Source: Rhizobium leguminosarum bv. trifolii WSM1325
Lineage (GTDB): Bacteria > Pseudomonadota > Alphaproteobacteria > Rhizobiales > Rhizobiaceae
DNA: 64,000 bases
Direction of reading: 5' to 3'
Assembly (NCBI GenBank): GCA_000023185.1
Contig: CP001622.1
Span: 2,542,001-2,606,000 of the forward strand
Shown here: positions 27,186 to 34,298 of the stretch, piece after piece
Position numbering within the stretch: position 1 is the first letter of the stretch
How the letters are laid out: each line of letters begins with the position of its first letter
Position numbers and translations under genes: made by a program
Notes under the pieces: model-generated
Databases searched by the model: none
What the model was told of the DNA's origin: nothing
The model's input: only the letters and a program-made list of their open reading frames with translations

Positions 27186-27212
27186 ATTCGATCCCCTTGC
27201 GAAGACGGTTAC
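27186..27212 (-). promoter_or_regulatory. ECF-sigma promoter for the MXKDX/cytochrome b/Mo-oxidoreductase operon
   Basis: On the minus strand GTAACC (27212-27207) is followed after exactly 16 bases by CGAAT (27190-27186). From memory, this is the -35/-10 pair of the Caulobacter SigF/NrsF regulon. It lies 62 bases before the MXKDX start. The match to the promoter of the sigma gene itself (27319-27344) makes it a likely target of that sigma factor. Confidence 0.75.
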
Positions 27213-27235
27213 AGCCTCACGCTTATGTGATAGCG

Positions 27236-27293
27236 CTAGAGCGCCGCGCGTCTTTTCGAAACGCGCAAAGGACGCTGTACACTTTGAATTGCC
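27236..27293 (+). repeat. RIME-like intergenic repeat, copy B (first palindrome only)
   Basis: The sequence keeps the first half of the full element: CTAGAGCGCCGCGCGTC-TTTTC-GAAACGCGCAAAGGACGCTGTA, then CACTTTGAATTGC. The CGCGTCTTTTCGAAACGCG hairpin is preserved and the second palindrome is missing. It lies exactly between the two divergent GTAACC promoters. Confidence 0.8.
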
Positions 27294-27318
27294 GCCGGAA
27301 GATTTTTTGAACCCGCCT

Positions 27319-27344
27319 GTAACCAAAGCGTCATCCACCCGAAT
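27319..27344 (+). promoter_or_regulatory. Autoregulatory ECF-sigma promoter
   Basis: GTAACC (27319-27324) is followed by CGAAT (27340-27344) with 15 bases between, one shorter than in the divergent promoter. Transcription would start near 27350, leaving only about ten bases before the ATG at 27360. The sigma mRNA is therefore almost leaderless, and no ribosome site is visible. Autoregulation by the encoded sigma factor is inferred. Confidence 0.65.
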
Positions 27345-27359
27345 GATATTGCAGACGAC

Positions 27360-27908
27360 ATGACGAGCGCCCATTCGGAACAAGCACTGAAGATGCTGAT
27401 GCTTCTTTCCCTAGACGGAGACGAGGCAGCCTATCGGCGTCTGCTCGTGACGTTGCGAACCCTGCTCGTCGGTTATTATGGCGGGCGGATCGGCACTACC
27501 GCGAAATCCGACACGGAAGATCTCGTGCAGGAGACGTTGCTGGCGCTGCATTCGCGCCGGGCGACCTATGACAGGGAGCGGCCGTTCACCGCGTGGTTCT
27601 TCTCGATTGCCCGCTACAAGCTGATCGACCACCACCGAAAGCATGGCGGCCGGTACAAGGCGGAAATGGAATTGGACGAGGAGATCGAAGACGACTTCAG
27701 GGAGGATGCGATTGCAGCGCGCATGGATGTCGAACGGTTGTTGAACGGCCTGCCGCAGCACCAGCAGGAACTGATCCGTCAGATCAAGCTCGAGGGGCAG
27801 TCGGTGGCCGATACGGCAAGCCGCACCGGACAGTCGGAATCGGCGGTCAAGGTTGGCGTACACAGAGGTATCAAGGCGCTGGCGGCAAGATTGCGAGGTG
27901 GGATGTGA
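27360..27908 (+). CDS. ECF RNA polymerase sigma factor (SigF/EcfF-like)
   Basis: The 182-residue protein has sigma region 2 (TEDLVQETLLALHSRRATYDRERPFTAWFFSIARYKLIDHHRKHG, residues about 50-97) and region 4 (LNGLPQHQQELIRQIKLEGQSVADTASRTGQSESAVKVGVHRGIKAL). Gene order sigma-DUF1109 matches the Caulobacter SigF-NrsF and Bradyrhizobium EcfF-OsrA systems, which answer oxidants and heavy metals. Its stop overlaps the GTG of nrsF by four bases. Its likely targets are its own promoter and the divergent MXKDX operon. Confidence 0.93.
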   Translation: MTSAHSEQALKMLMLLSLDGDEAAYRRLLVTLRTLLVGYYGGRIGTTAKSDTEDLVQETLLALHSRRATYDRERPFTAWFFSIARYKLIDHHRKHGGRYKAEMELDEEIEDDFREDAIAARMDVERLLNGLPQHQQELIRQIKLEGQSVADTASRTGQSESAVKVGVHRGIKALAARLRGGM

Positions 27909-28549
27909 GAGAGACTGAGGACGTGATCGACAGCCTTGTCCGGGATCTGAAGCCGGTGCCGAGACATGCGCTCGAACGCCGCTTCGCGCTCGCCATCCTG
28001 CCGGCCTTAGCAGTCTCGCTGCTGCTGATGCTTATCGTCCTCGGCCTTCGCACCGACATGGCGCAGGCGCTGATGCTGCCGGTCTTCTGGATTAAGTCCG
28101 CCTACAATGCCCTGCTTGCAATCGCCGCCTTCGCAGCCGTTTACCGCCTGTCCCGGCCGGATGGCTCGGAGGGGCGCTTTTTCGGGATTGCCGCGGCCAT
28201 CATACTCGCCCTCGCCGTCATGGCGGCCGTCCAGCTCGCTTTGTCGCCGGCCGCAAGCTATCCCGTGCTGGTGCTTGGCTCCTCCGCCCTGCATTGCCCG
28301 CTGCTGATCTTTGCCTTTGCCATGCCGATCCTGATCGCAAATACCTGGGTTCTCCGTGGCGGCGCCCCGAGCAACCTCGGCATCGCAGGCTTCATCGCCG
28401 GCATTGCCGCCGGCGCATCCGGCGCCTGGGTCTATTCCTGGTTCTGCACGGAAAACGGCCTGCCCTTCGTCACCCTCTGGTATTCGCTTGGCATCCTTTT
28501 GACCGGCGCAATCGGCGCGCTGCTCGGCCCCCGCCTCCTGCGCTGGTAG
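27905..28549 (+). CDS. nrsF: NrsF/OsrA-type anti-sigma factor (DUF1109)
   Basis: The 214-residue protein has a short cytoplasmic N-terminus (VIDSLVRDLKPVPRHALERRF) and six membrane helices. A Cys at position 131 (SALHCPLL) and another at 181 (SWFCTENGLP) correspond to the two conserved redox-sensing cysteines described for Caulobacter NrsF and Bradyrhizobium OsrA. It should hold the sigma factor at the membrane and release it when the cysteines are oxidised or bound by metal. The GTG start at 27905 overlaps the sigma stop and follows AGGTGGG. Confidence 0.9.
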   Translation: MRETEDVIDSLVRDLKPVPRHALERRFALAILPALAVSLLLMLIVLGLRTDMAQALMLPVFWIKSAYNALLAIAAFAAVYRLSRPDGSEGRFFGIAAAIILALAVMAAVQLALSPAASYPVLVLGSSALHCPLLIFAFAMPILIANTWVLRGGAPSNLGIAGFIAGIAAGASGAWVYSWFCTENGLPFVTLWYSLGILLTGAIGALLGPRLLRW

Positions 28550-28686
28550 CACCGGCTGTTTGCGGCACTGCGCCACTAATCCTTCATCCGGCATGAAACC
28601 AGATGCAGCATTCCTGCGTACTAGTCGGGGGATGAGTATTGCGTACCCCCTTGGATCGGAAAACACACGCAGCAAGGAATGACGGC

Positions 28687-28968
28687 ATGGTCAGGAACGA
28701 AGGCGTAGCCCACCTCACCCGGCAGTCCGCGGAACAGGGGCTGGCCAGGCTGATGATGAGGCTGCCTGCGACGCGGGCAACGATCAGAGCAGTTGCGGCG
28801 AGCCAGCCCCATTTTTATGAATTGTGCGGCGCCTACGGCGAAGCCTGCACCGTCCTCGATCGCATGCGCCGGGATAGATCGGCCGATCCCGCAGTCATCA
28901 CCGAATACGAGATCATCTGCGCGGAAATCGAAGTCGACGTCATTAGTATCCTGCTCGGCGATCAATGA
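28687..28968 (+). CDS. Small hypothetical protein
   Basis: The 93-residue product (ATG 28687, AAGGAA upstream) is predicted helical: LTRQSAEQGLARLMMRLPATRATIRAVAASQPHFYELCGAYGEACTVLDRMRR, then EYEIICAEIEVDVISILLGD. It contains three Cys. I do not recognise the family. It is on the same strand as nrsF but 137 bases after it, and a TTG at 28639 would extend it by 16 codons. A link to the stress island is possible but unproven. Confidence 0.6.
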   Translation: MVRNEGVAHLTRQSAEQGLARLMMRLPATRATIRAVAASQPHFYELCGAYGEACTVLDRMRRDRSADPAVITEYEIICAEIEVDVISILLGDQ

Positions 28969-29033
28969 GACTTCGCAAGGGCTGGGCGGACTGCCGCAGC
29001 GATGATGCAAGCCGTTTGCTGCCGGCGTCCCTA

Positions 29034-30527
29034 TCAGATCAGCAGGTCATCGACATGGATGGAGATGCTCAGTGTATCCGTGTCGAAATGTAGCGAAGTC
29101 CCATCGGAGATCTTGTAGTGGAAGGTGTCGCTCACCTCTCCGCTAAGCCCGGCGAGCTTCGCCGCGTCGACCGTATAGCTATAGTCGCCATCACCGTCGA
29201 CATGGATGGTGCCGTATTGGCCGGTCAGCGTCACGCCGTCCTTGTTGACGAACTCGCCCTCGAAGCGGCGAAGCAGCAGGGTTCCATTGGCCGAGCTGTC
29301 GTTTTCGAGGAGATTGCCGTAATGGGCGGCGTCCAGGTCGGAGGTGATTTTCAGGCTGTCATGGGTTGCGACAAGCGCAGGCGCCGTGTCCGTGTGCGTC
29401 ACATCGCCGACCGCGAGACTATCGCTGCTCGCAAGCATCGTCGCCTGGGCCTCGTTGAGCGTCGTGTTGTTGCTGACGGGAAAGGTGTTCGCGGCGATGA
29501 TGGCAGGCGATATGCTGTAGGGCGTGACATCGCTGGCGATGACATTGTCGTGGAAGGAGCCGGATGCCGGTCTGTCGACCTTCAGCGCCGCTGAGGACAG
29601 GTCATCGAAAACGTTGCCGTAGATATTGATATCTTCGCGAACGTAACTGGTCGTGCCGGCGGCACTGATCGCCACGCCCCATACGCCGTCATGGATGTAA
29701 TTGCCCGATATATCGTAGTCCCGCGTATTGCCCTGATCGCCGAGACCGATGGCATAGGACCAGCTGTAGCCGCCATAACCTGAAATATCGTTGTCGTGAA
29801 TAGCGACGTTGGTGCCGGCTTGCGCGCCGATCCCAAATCCGCCACCGATGATCGCGTTGTCCTCGACCAAGGCATTTACGGGCCGAACGAGCGCGATTAC
29901 GCCCTTCGGCGTAGCTGCGCCGGTCTGGTCAAGGTAATTGCCGCTGATCACAATATTGCTGCTGTCGTTCATCTGGACGGCATCTGCCGCGGTGCCGTGG
30001 GCATTGGTGACGGTGTTGTTGAGAAAATTGACGCCGTTGACTTTTTCGATCCAGACGCCATCGCCGTTGACGTCGTTGATCGTGCTGTTTTCGATGGTGA
30101 TGTTCGAGCCGGTCCGGAAGGTGATCGATCCTGACTTGCCCGCCAGTCCGGTGTGATCGACCTCGACATTGCGGACCGTCCAGTTCGAAACAGAGCCGCC
30201 ATAGATGGCCGCACCGCCGGTGTCGGAGATCTTGATGTTCTCGATGACGATGTTCGATGCATAGAGGCTGTGGATGCCGTCGTTGGGGCTATGGATGACC
30301 GGCGCATCGCCGACCCCGTAGCTGCCGATGGTGATCGGGGCATTCACTGTGCCGGAATATTTCAGGTCGAGCTGGTCGTTGAACACGCTTCCGGCGGCGA
30401 GCAGCACGCTGTCGCCCGGCTGCAGCTTCAGGTTTTCCACCGCCCAGAACGATGCAAACGGCGTGTCCTCGCTCGTTCCACTGTTGCCGTTGGAGCCTAT
30501 TGCCGGATTCACATAATAGATTGCCAT
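29034..30527 (-). CDS. Right-handed beta-helix protein, copy A
   Basis: The 497-residue protein is a parallel beta-helix (residues about 1-330) with repeated coils such as SNIVIENIKISDTGGAAIYGG, SNITIENSTINDVNGDGVWIEK and VNFLNNTVTNAHGTAADAVQM, as in pectate-lyase-like or mannuronan-epimerase-like enzymes. A second domain from about 390 (AHYGNLLENDSSANGTLLLRR, YGTIHVDGDGDYSYTVD) is a VCBS/cadherin-like Ig fold common in type I secreted proteins. There is no N-terminal signal peptide, so secretion through a type I system is inferred. It is about two-thirds identical by eye to its neighbour at 30985-32472. Confidence 0.88.
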   Translation of the reverse strand: MAIYYVNPAIGSNGNSGTSEDTPFASFWAVENLKLQPGDSVLLAAGSVFNDQLDLKYSGTVNAPITIGSYGVGDAPVIHSPNDGIHSLYASNIVIENIKISDTGGAAIYGGSVSNWTVRNVEVDHTGLAGKSGSITFRTGSNITIENSTINDVNGDGVWIEKVNGVNFLNNTVTNAHGTAADAVQMNDSSNIVISGNYLDQTGAATPKGVIALVRPVNALVEDNAIIGGGFGIGAQAGTNVAIHDNDISGYGGYSWSYAIGLGDQGNTRDYDISGNYIHDGVWGVAISAAGTTSYVREDINIYGNVFDDLSSAALKVDRPASGSFHDNVIASDVTPYSISPAIIAANTFPVSNNTTLNEAQATMLASSDSLAVGDVTHTDTAPALVATHDSLKITSDLDAAHYGNLLENDSSANGTLLLRRFEGEFVNKDGVTLTGQYGTIHVDGDGDYSYTVDAAKLAGLSGEVSDTFHYKISDGTSLHFDTDTLSISIHVDDLLI

Positions 30528-30984
30528 ATCGCCTTGTTCTCGAATTGCCGCGCAGCCGTCTGGATCGGCTGCGACGCGTGGATCGGATGCGGTCGGGGCT
30601 AAAGGCCATGTTCAAGAAGGTCTTCGATATTGCCTTCACGGCGGTTGGCAGACCCTGTGGGCCTGCCTTGGTCCCGAGAAGCGCCTGGCGGTGGCTGCAT
30701 CTTCGAGACTACAACTTATACGCAAACAATCTACACAACAACGACCGAAAGGTGAACGAACGGTATCGTACGCCTCGGCGACGAATGGTCGTGGGAGGAG
30801 CAGCGTCCTGTTTCAGGTCAGTCGCAAGCCAGAAAGGTTGAGGCCGTGTGGCATGCCCCTTACCCTCACCCGGCGGCAGCCGGATGAGGGGCGCTGCGGA
30901 GCCATTTGGTGGCAGGAGCAACGCTTCCCCAGGGAGTCTTCCCCGGAAGCAGCCTCCCCGGCGTAGTGCCGAGGCACGCTCACC
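30528..30984. other. Spacer between the two beta-helix genes
   Basis: No gene is seen. Both flanking genes are on the minus strand, so this holds the 3' end of copy B and the promoter of copy A. It contains the hairpin at 30863-30890 and AT-rich promoter-like sequence around 30705-30745. Open frames here have no family signal. Confidence 0.5.
30863..30890 (-). terminator. Long GC-rich hairpin after beta-helix copy B
   Basis: CCCTCACCCGGC (30863-30874) pairs with GCCGGATGAGGG (30879-30890) around a GGCA loop, eleven pairs with one mismatch. It sits about 95 bases downstream of the copy B stop on the minus strand. No T-tract follows, so it may be a repeat-type palindrome that protects 3' ends rather than an intrinsic terminator. 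Confidence 0.45.
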
Positions 30985-32472
30985 TCAGCTCAGCAAGCCA
31001 TCCAGATGGATGAAGACGGTCAGCGTATCCCCGTCGCTGTGATGCGAGGTTCCATCGTTGATCCCGTAGCTGAACGACTCGCTCACATGTCCGCTATGGT
31101 CAGGGAGCTTCGTTTCATCGAGCGTGTAGGCATAGTTGCCTTCCCGGTCCACGTGGATGTCACCGTATTCCCCGGTCAGCGTCAGGCCGTGCTTGCCGAC
31201 GGTTTCGTCCCCGAATCGGCGCAGCACCAGGGTGTCATTGTCCGAGCTGTCGTTTTCGAGGAGATTGCCGTGATGGGCAGCACCCGTATCGGTGAAGATC
31301 TTCAAATTGTCATGGACGGCGACAACCGCCGGATCCACGGCCGCCTCCGTCGCTGCGGCAGTCTTGGCAACTGGGCTCGCCAGCGCCGTCTCGACATTGG
31401 CGACCGTATGGTTGTTGCTGACGGAGAAGGTGTGCGCGTCGACGATGGAAGGGGAAATGCTGGTGGCCTTGGTGCCGGTCTCGATCGTATTGTTGGAAAA
31501 GGAGCCGGATGCCGGCCTGTCGACCTTTAACGCCGCCTGTGAGAGGTCGTCGAAGACATTGTCGTGGACCTTGATATTCGTGCGGACATAGCTGGGGCTG
31601 CCGGCCGCGGAGATGACCACGCCCCAAGCGCCGTCATGGATGTGGTTGCCCGCGATATCGTAGTCTCGCGTATTGCCGGTGTCGCCGAGACCGACGGCGA
31701 AGGACCAGCTGTAGCCGTGAAATCCCGATATGTCGTTGTCGCGGATGGCGACGTTCTTGCCCGCCTGGGCGCTGACGCCGAAGCCGCCGCCCATGATCAC
31801 ATTGTCCTCGACCACGGCATTCACCGGCCTGACGAGCGCGATGACGCCCTTCGGGCTATCGGCATGCGTCTGGTCGAGATGATTGCCCTTGATCAGAATG
31901 TTGCTGCTGTCGTTCACCTGCACGCCATCGGCCGTCGCGCCATGGGCGTTGGTGACGGTGTTGTTGAGAATCTTGATGCCGTTGACCTTCTCGATCCAGA
32001 AGCCGTCGCCTTTGACGCCCGATATCGTGCTGTCTTCGACCGTGACGTTCTTGCTGCTCCGGAAGGTGACGGCACCTGAGTTTTCCGACAATCCCGTCTT
32101 GGCGATCTCGACGTCGCGGACCGTCCAGTTCGTGATACTGCCGCCATAAATGCCCGCCCCCCCGGTATTCGATATCTTCAGGTTCTCGATGACGATGTTC
32201 GAGGCATAGAGACTGTGGATGCCGTCGCCGCTGCTGTGGATGACGGGTGCCGCACCCGTCCCGTAACTGCCGATCTTGATCGGCGCACTCTCGCTGCCGG
32301 AATATTTGATATCGAACTGCTCGTTGAACACGCTCCCCTTGGCAAGAAGCACGCTGTCGCCCGGTTTCAGCTTCAAGGATTCCACTTTGGACAAAGTCGC
32401 AAAAGCCGATGTCTGGCCCGTTCCGCTGTTGCGGTCGGAGCCACTCGCTGAGTTCACATAGTAGACTGTCAT
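30985..32472 (-). CDS. Right-handed beta-helix protein, copy B
   Basis: The 495-residue paralogue of copy A has the same layout: MTVYYVNSASGSDRNSGTGQ, beta-helix coils (SNIVIENLKISNTGGAGIYGG, GIKILNNTVTNAHGATADGVQV, FGVSAQAGKNVAIRDNDISG), then a linker rich in Ala/Thr (ASPVAKTAAATEAAVDP), and the Ig/VCBS domain (HHGNLLENDSSDNDTLVLRR). The linker is longer than in copy A. ATG 32472 and the conserved GGCGAT just before it, also present in copy A, set the start. Polysaccharide lyase, epimerase or surface adhesion roles are all possible. Confidence 0.88.
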   Translation of the reverse strand: MTVYYVNSASGSDRNSGTGQTSAFATLSKVESLKLKPGDSVLLAKGSVFNEQFDIKYSGSESAPIKIGSYGTGAAPVIHSSGDGIHSLYASNIVIENLKISNTGGAGIYGGSITNWTVRDVEIAKTGLSENSGAVTFRSSKNVTVEDSTISGVKGDGFWIEKVNGIKILNNTVTNAHGATADGVQVNDSSNILIKGNHLDQTHADSPKGVIALVRPVNAVVEDNVIMGGGFGVSAQAGKNVAIRDNDISGFHGYSWSFAVGLGDTGNTRDYDIAGNHIHDGAWGVVISAAGSPSYVRTNIKVHDNVFDDLSQAALKVDRPASGSFSNNTIETGTKATSISPSIVDAHTFSVSNNHTVANVETALASPVAKTAAATEAAVDPAVVAVHDNLKIFTDTGAAHHGNLLENDSSDNDTLVLRRFGDETVGKHGLTLTGEYGDIHVDREGNYAYTLDETKLPDHSGHVSESFSYGINDGTSHHSDGDTLTVFIHLDGLLS

Positions 32473-32751
32473 ATCGCCATGTTGCCCTGTTCGTCGGATC
32501 GCTATGTCGCCGCCGGGATCGTCCAGGAATCGGCCGATCGGACGCGGCGGGGCAACCGGCCACGGCAAGAAGGCGATAAGATGTTGTCAATGGGGCAGCG
32601 GGCGGGTTCGCGAGCCTCATTCCACAGGCAATTGCCTGGTGTGACGAAAGTTACAACTTGGGCCGAGAAATCGGCGACTTCGAGGTGAATAAATCGCGGC
32701 GTGTTTGCGCGAGGCGCACGTCGCCTTCGGTCTGTACGCCATGTGATTCTT

Positions 32752-32816
32752 GCCTTCGCTTACGCTCAAGGCGTGAGGAGCGCCAACGACGAACGCCTTG
32801 AGCGTAAGCGAAAGGC
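32752..32816. repeat. Long inverted repeat with 18-base loop
   Basis: Left arm 32752-32774 reads GCCTTCGCTTACGCTCAAGG plus CGT. The right arm 32793-32816 is its reverse complement with a single extra A near the end. The 20-base central part is perfect. It would fold to a long stem in RNA or as a DNA cruciform. It has no coding content and looks like a dispersed palindromic element. Confidence 0.8.
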
Positions 32817-32841
32817 GCAATCCAAGGTGAAACCCTAACCC

Positions 32842-32887
32842 CCTCACCCTCAAAGCCGAGGTCAGCGGCAACCATGTCGCAGCGATG
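32842..32887 (-). pseudogene. 3'-terminal fragment of an FtsX-like permease gene
   Basis: On the minus strand these bases read AATWLPLTSALRVRG in one frame. This is very close to the last residues AATRLSLTSALRARG of the intact permease at 36743-37945. At the DNA level CAAAGCCGAGGTCAGCG is shared exactly with 36761-36777. It appears to be the tail of a gene whose preceding part is at 34095-34190. Confidence 0.6.
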
Positions 32888-32902
32888 GGGAGACCTCAGG
32901 CC

Positions 32903-33006
32903 CTACAGCGCCGCGCGTCTTTTCAGACGCGCAAAGGACGCTGTAGCACTTTGAATTGCTGCATAATTTTATCCTTAAATCGATCCCGATTTAAGGAATT
33001 ATGCAG
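32903..33006. repeat. Full-length RIME-like intergenic element, copy A
   Basis: Two compound palindromes are visible. The first pairs CTACAGCG (32903) with CGCTGTAG (ending 32946) and contains CGCGTCT/AGACGCG. The second pairs CTGCATAATT (32959) with AATTATGCAG (ending 33006) and contains CCTTAAATCG/CGATTTAAGG. The size (104 bases) and two-palindrome structure fit the Rhizobium intergenic mosaic elements described in rhizobia. Its right end overlaps the stop codon of the DMT transporter gene. Partial copies lie at 23957, 27236 and 53546. Confidence 0.88.
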
Positions 33007-33970
33007 TAGCCGCTTCGGCCTTGATCTTCGGCTTCAGCAGGATGATGAGAAGCAAGCCGGCAATGATGAGTGCCGCGCCTTCGAGGTGATAGCGTTGCAA
33101 CTGCTCGCCGAGGATCAGATAGGCGAGCACGGCGATGAAGATGGTCTGAATGTAGAGGAGGACACCCGCCCGAGCCGCCCCCAGTGCCTCGATGCTGCGA
33201 TTGAAGAGGTAGTACATGACCGCCCCGCCGGGGATCGCGACATAGGCGAGCGAGATGAGCCCGCTGCCGTTGAGCGTCGAGCGCTCGTCTGAGAATAGCT
33301 CGAAGAGGTAGAAGGGCAGCGCCGTCAGCACCGCCGCGCCGAGCAGCAGCACCAGGAGCGCAAGGCGATTCATGTCGAATTTCGCGCGGCGGAGCAGGAC
33401 GGTATAGAGGCTGAAACAGAACGCGCCGGCGACGATCCACAGTTCACCCGGGTTGAAGTCGAGCCGCATCAGCGCGGCCGGACTGCCCTTGATGATGATG
33501 ACCACGATCCCGAGAAAGGCCAGGATCGATCCGATCACCTGCCAGCGTCCCATCGGCTCGGCCAGCATTAAACGGGCAAGGATCATGGTGATGATCGGGA
33601 TCAGAGCGATGATGATGCCGGCAGTGGTGGCATCGGCATGTTCGAGACCGACAAAAATCATGCCCTGGCAGATCGCCAGTCCCACACCGCCAATGAGAAG
33701 CAGTTCGAGGGCGCGAGCCCGCACCAGCGCGACCATGTCGCCAAAATGCCGGCGCACGATCGGCATCAGGATCGCGAAGGCGATCAGCACGCGCCAGAAG
33801 CAGAGCGCCCAGGGCGGCATCTCGGTAGAAACCCATTTCGCCGCGATATAGACGCCGGCCGACAGCAGCCAACAGAGAACGCCCACGGAATAGGCGGCGG
33901 CAAGCGAATTGCCTGCCGCCTGTTCCGTCCCGACCGTGTCGCGATGGACCGCCAAGACATTCATTGCCAT
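32999..33970 (-). CDS. DMT-superfamily EamA transporter
   Basis: The 323-residue protein has ten predicted helices in two EamA repeats, for example VLCWLLSAGVYIAAKWVSTEMPPWALCFWRVLIAFAI and a second half GELWIVAGAFCFSLYTVLLRR. Members export amino acids, metabolites or drugs. GPILxx-type PxP loops are absent but IIALIPIITMILARLMLAEPMGRWQVIGS is typical. The stop TAA (32999-33001) is inside the palindrome of the RIME-like repeat, so the repeat also forms the end of this mRNA. The gene lies between two parts of a permease remnant. Confidence 0.9.
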   Translation of the reverse strand: MAMNVLAVHRDTVGTEQAAGNSLAAAYSVGVLCWLLSAGVYIAAKWVSTEMPPWALCFWRVLIAFAILMPIVRRHFGDMVALVRARALELLLIGGVGLAICQGMIFVGLEHADATTAGIIIALIPIITMILARLMLAEPMGRWQVIGSILAFLGIVVIIIKGSPAALMRLDFNPGELWIVAGAFCFSLYTVLLRRAKFDMNRLALLVLLLGAAVLTALPFYLFELFSDERSTLNGSGLISLAYVAIPGGAVMYYLFNRSIEALGAARAGVLLYIQTIFIAVLAYLILGEQLQRYHLEGAALIIAGLLLIILLKPKIKAEAATA

Positions 33971-34298
33971 GGCTCAGTTATGCCACAATTTCCGTGGGCT
34001 GCACAGATGGGCGGCGGCGCTCCGCCTGTTGTGAGTACAACACCCCCTGGATGCCGTTCACCTTGGTCCGGAGTCCTCGCCACCGCCGTGCAAGGACAAG
34101 CGCGGTTGCCGTGTCGCGGCAAGCGCCGGCAGGACACCGCCGAGGATGGCGAGGCCGAGCAGGCCGGCGGTCAGGGCGGCGTCGGCTTCGCGCCAGAAGC
34201 AGGCATCTAGGTAAAGCCACCGCTCAGTTGATGCGTTGCTGCGACGACGATTGAGGGATAGCATTGTTCAAAACGTTGAGGCTTGAGCACATCCGGAT
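33971..34298. other. Spacer holding permease remnant, upstream of AraC gene
   Basis: The stretch separates the divergent DMT transporter and AraC genes. It contains the FtsX-like fragment at 34095-34203. No intact gene is present. The AraC start at 34299 has no strong ribosome site. Confidence 0.5.
34095..34203 (-). pseudogene. Internal fragment of an FtsX-like permease gene
   Basis: The minus strand reads ADAALTAGLLGLAILGG then VLPALAATR, matching ADVALTAGLLGLAIGIIGG and ALPALAATR of the intact permease (around 36775-36860). After AATR the match ends. The remaining residues of the family tail are found instead at 32842-32887, beyond the DMT transporter gene. No start or upstream part is present. 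Confidence 0.65.

Larger units (their letters stand above)
32473..32998. other. Repeat-rich spacer upstream of beta-helix copy B
   Basis: No gene is seen in 525 bases. The stretch contains a 20-plus-base inverted repeat (32752-32816), a fragment matching the last codons of an FtsX-like permease (32842-32887), and most of the full RIME-like element (32903-33006). The promoter of beta-helix copy B must lie near 32490-32600. Confidence 0.55.
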
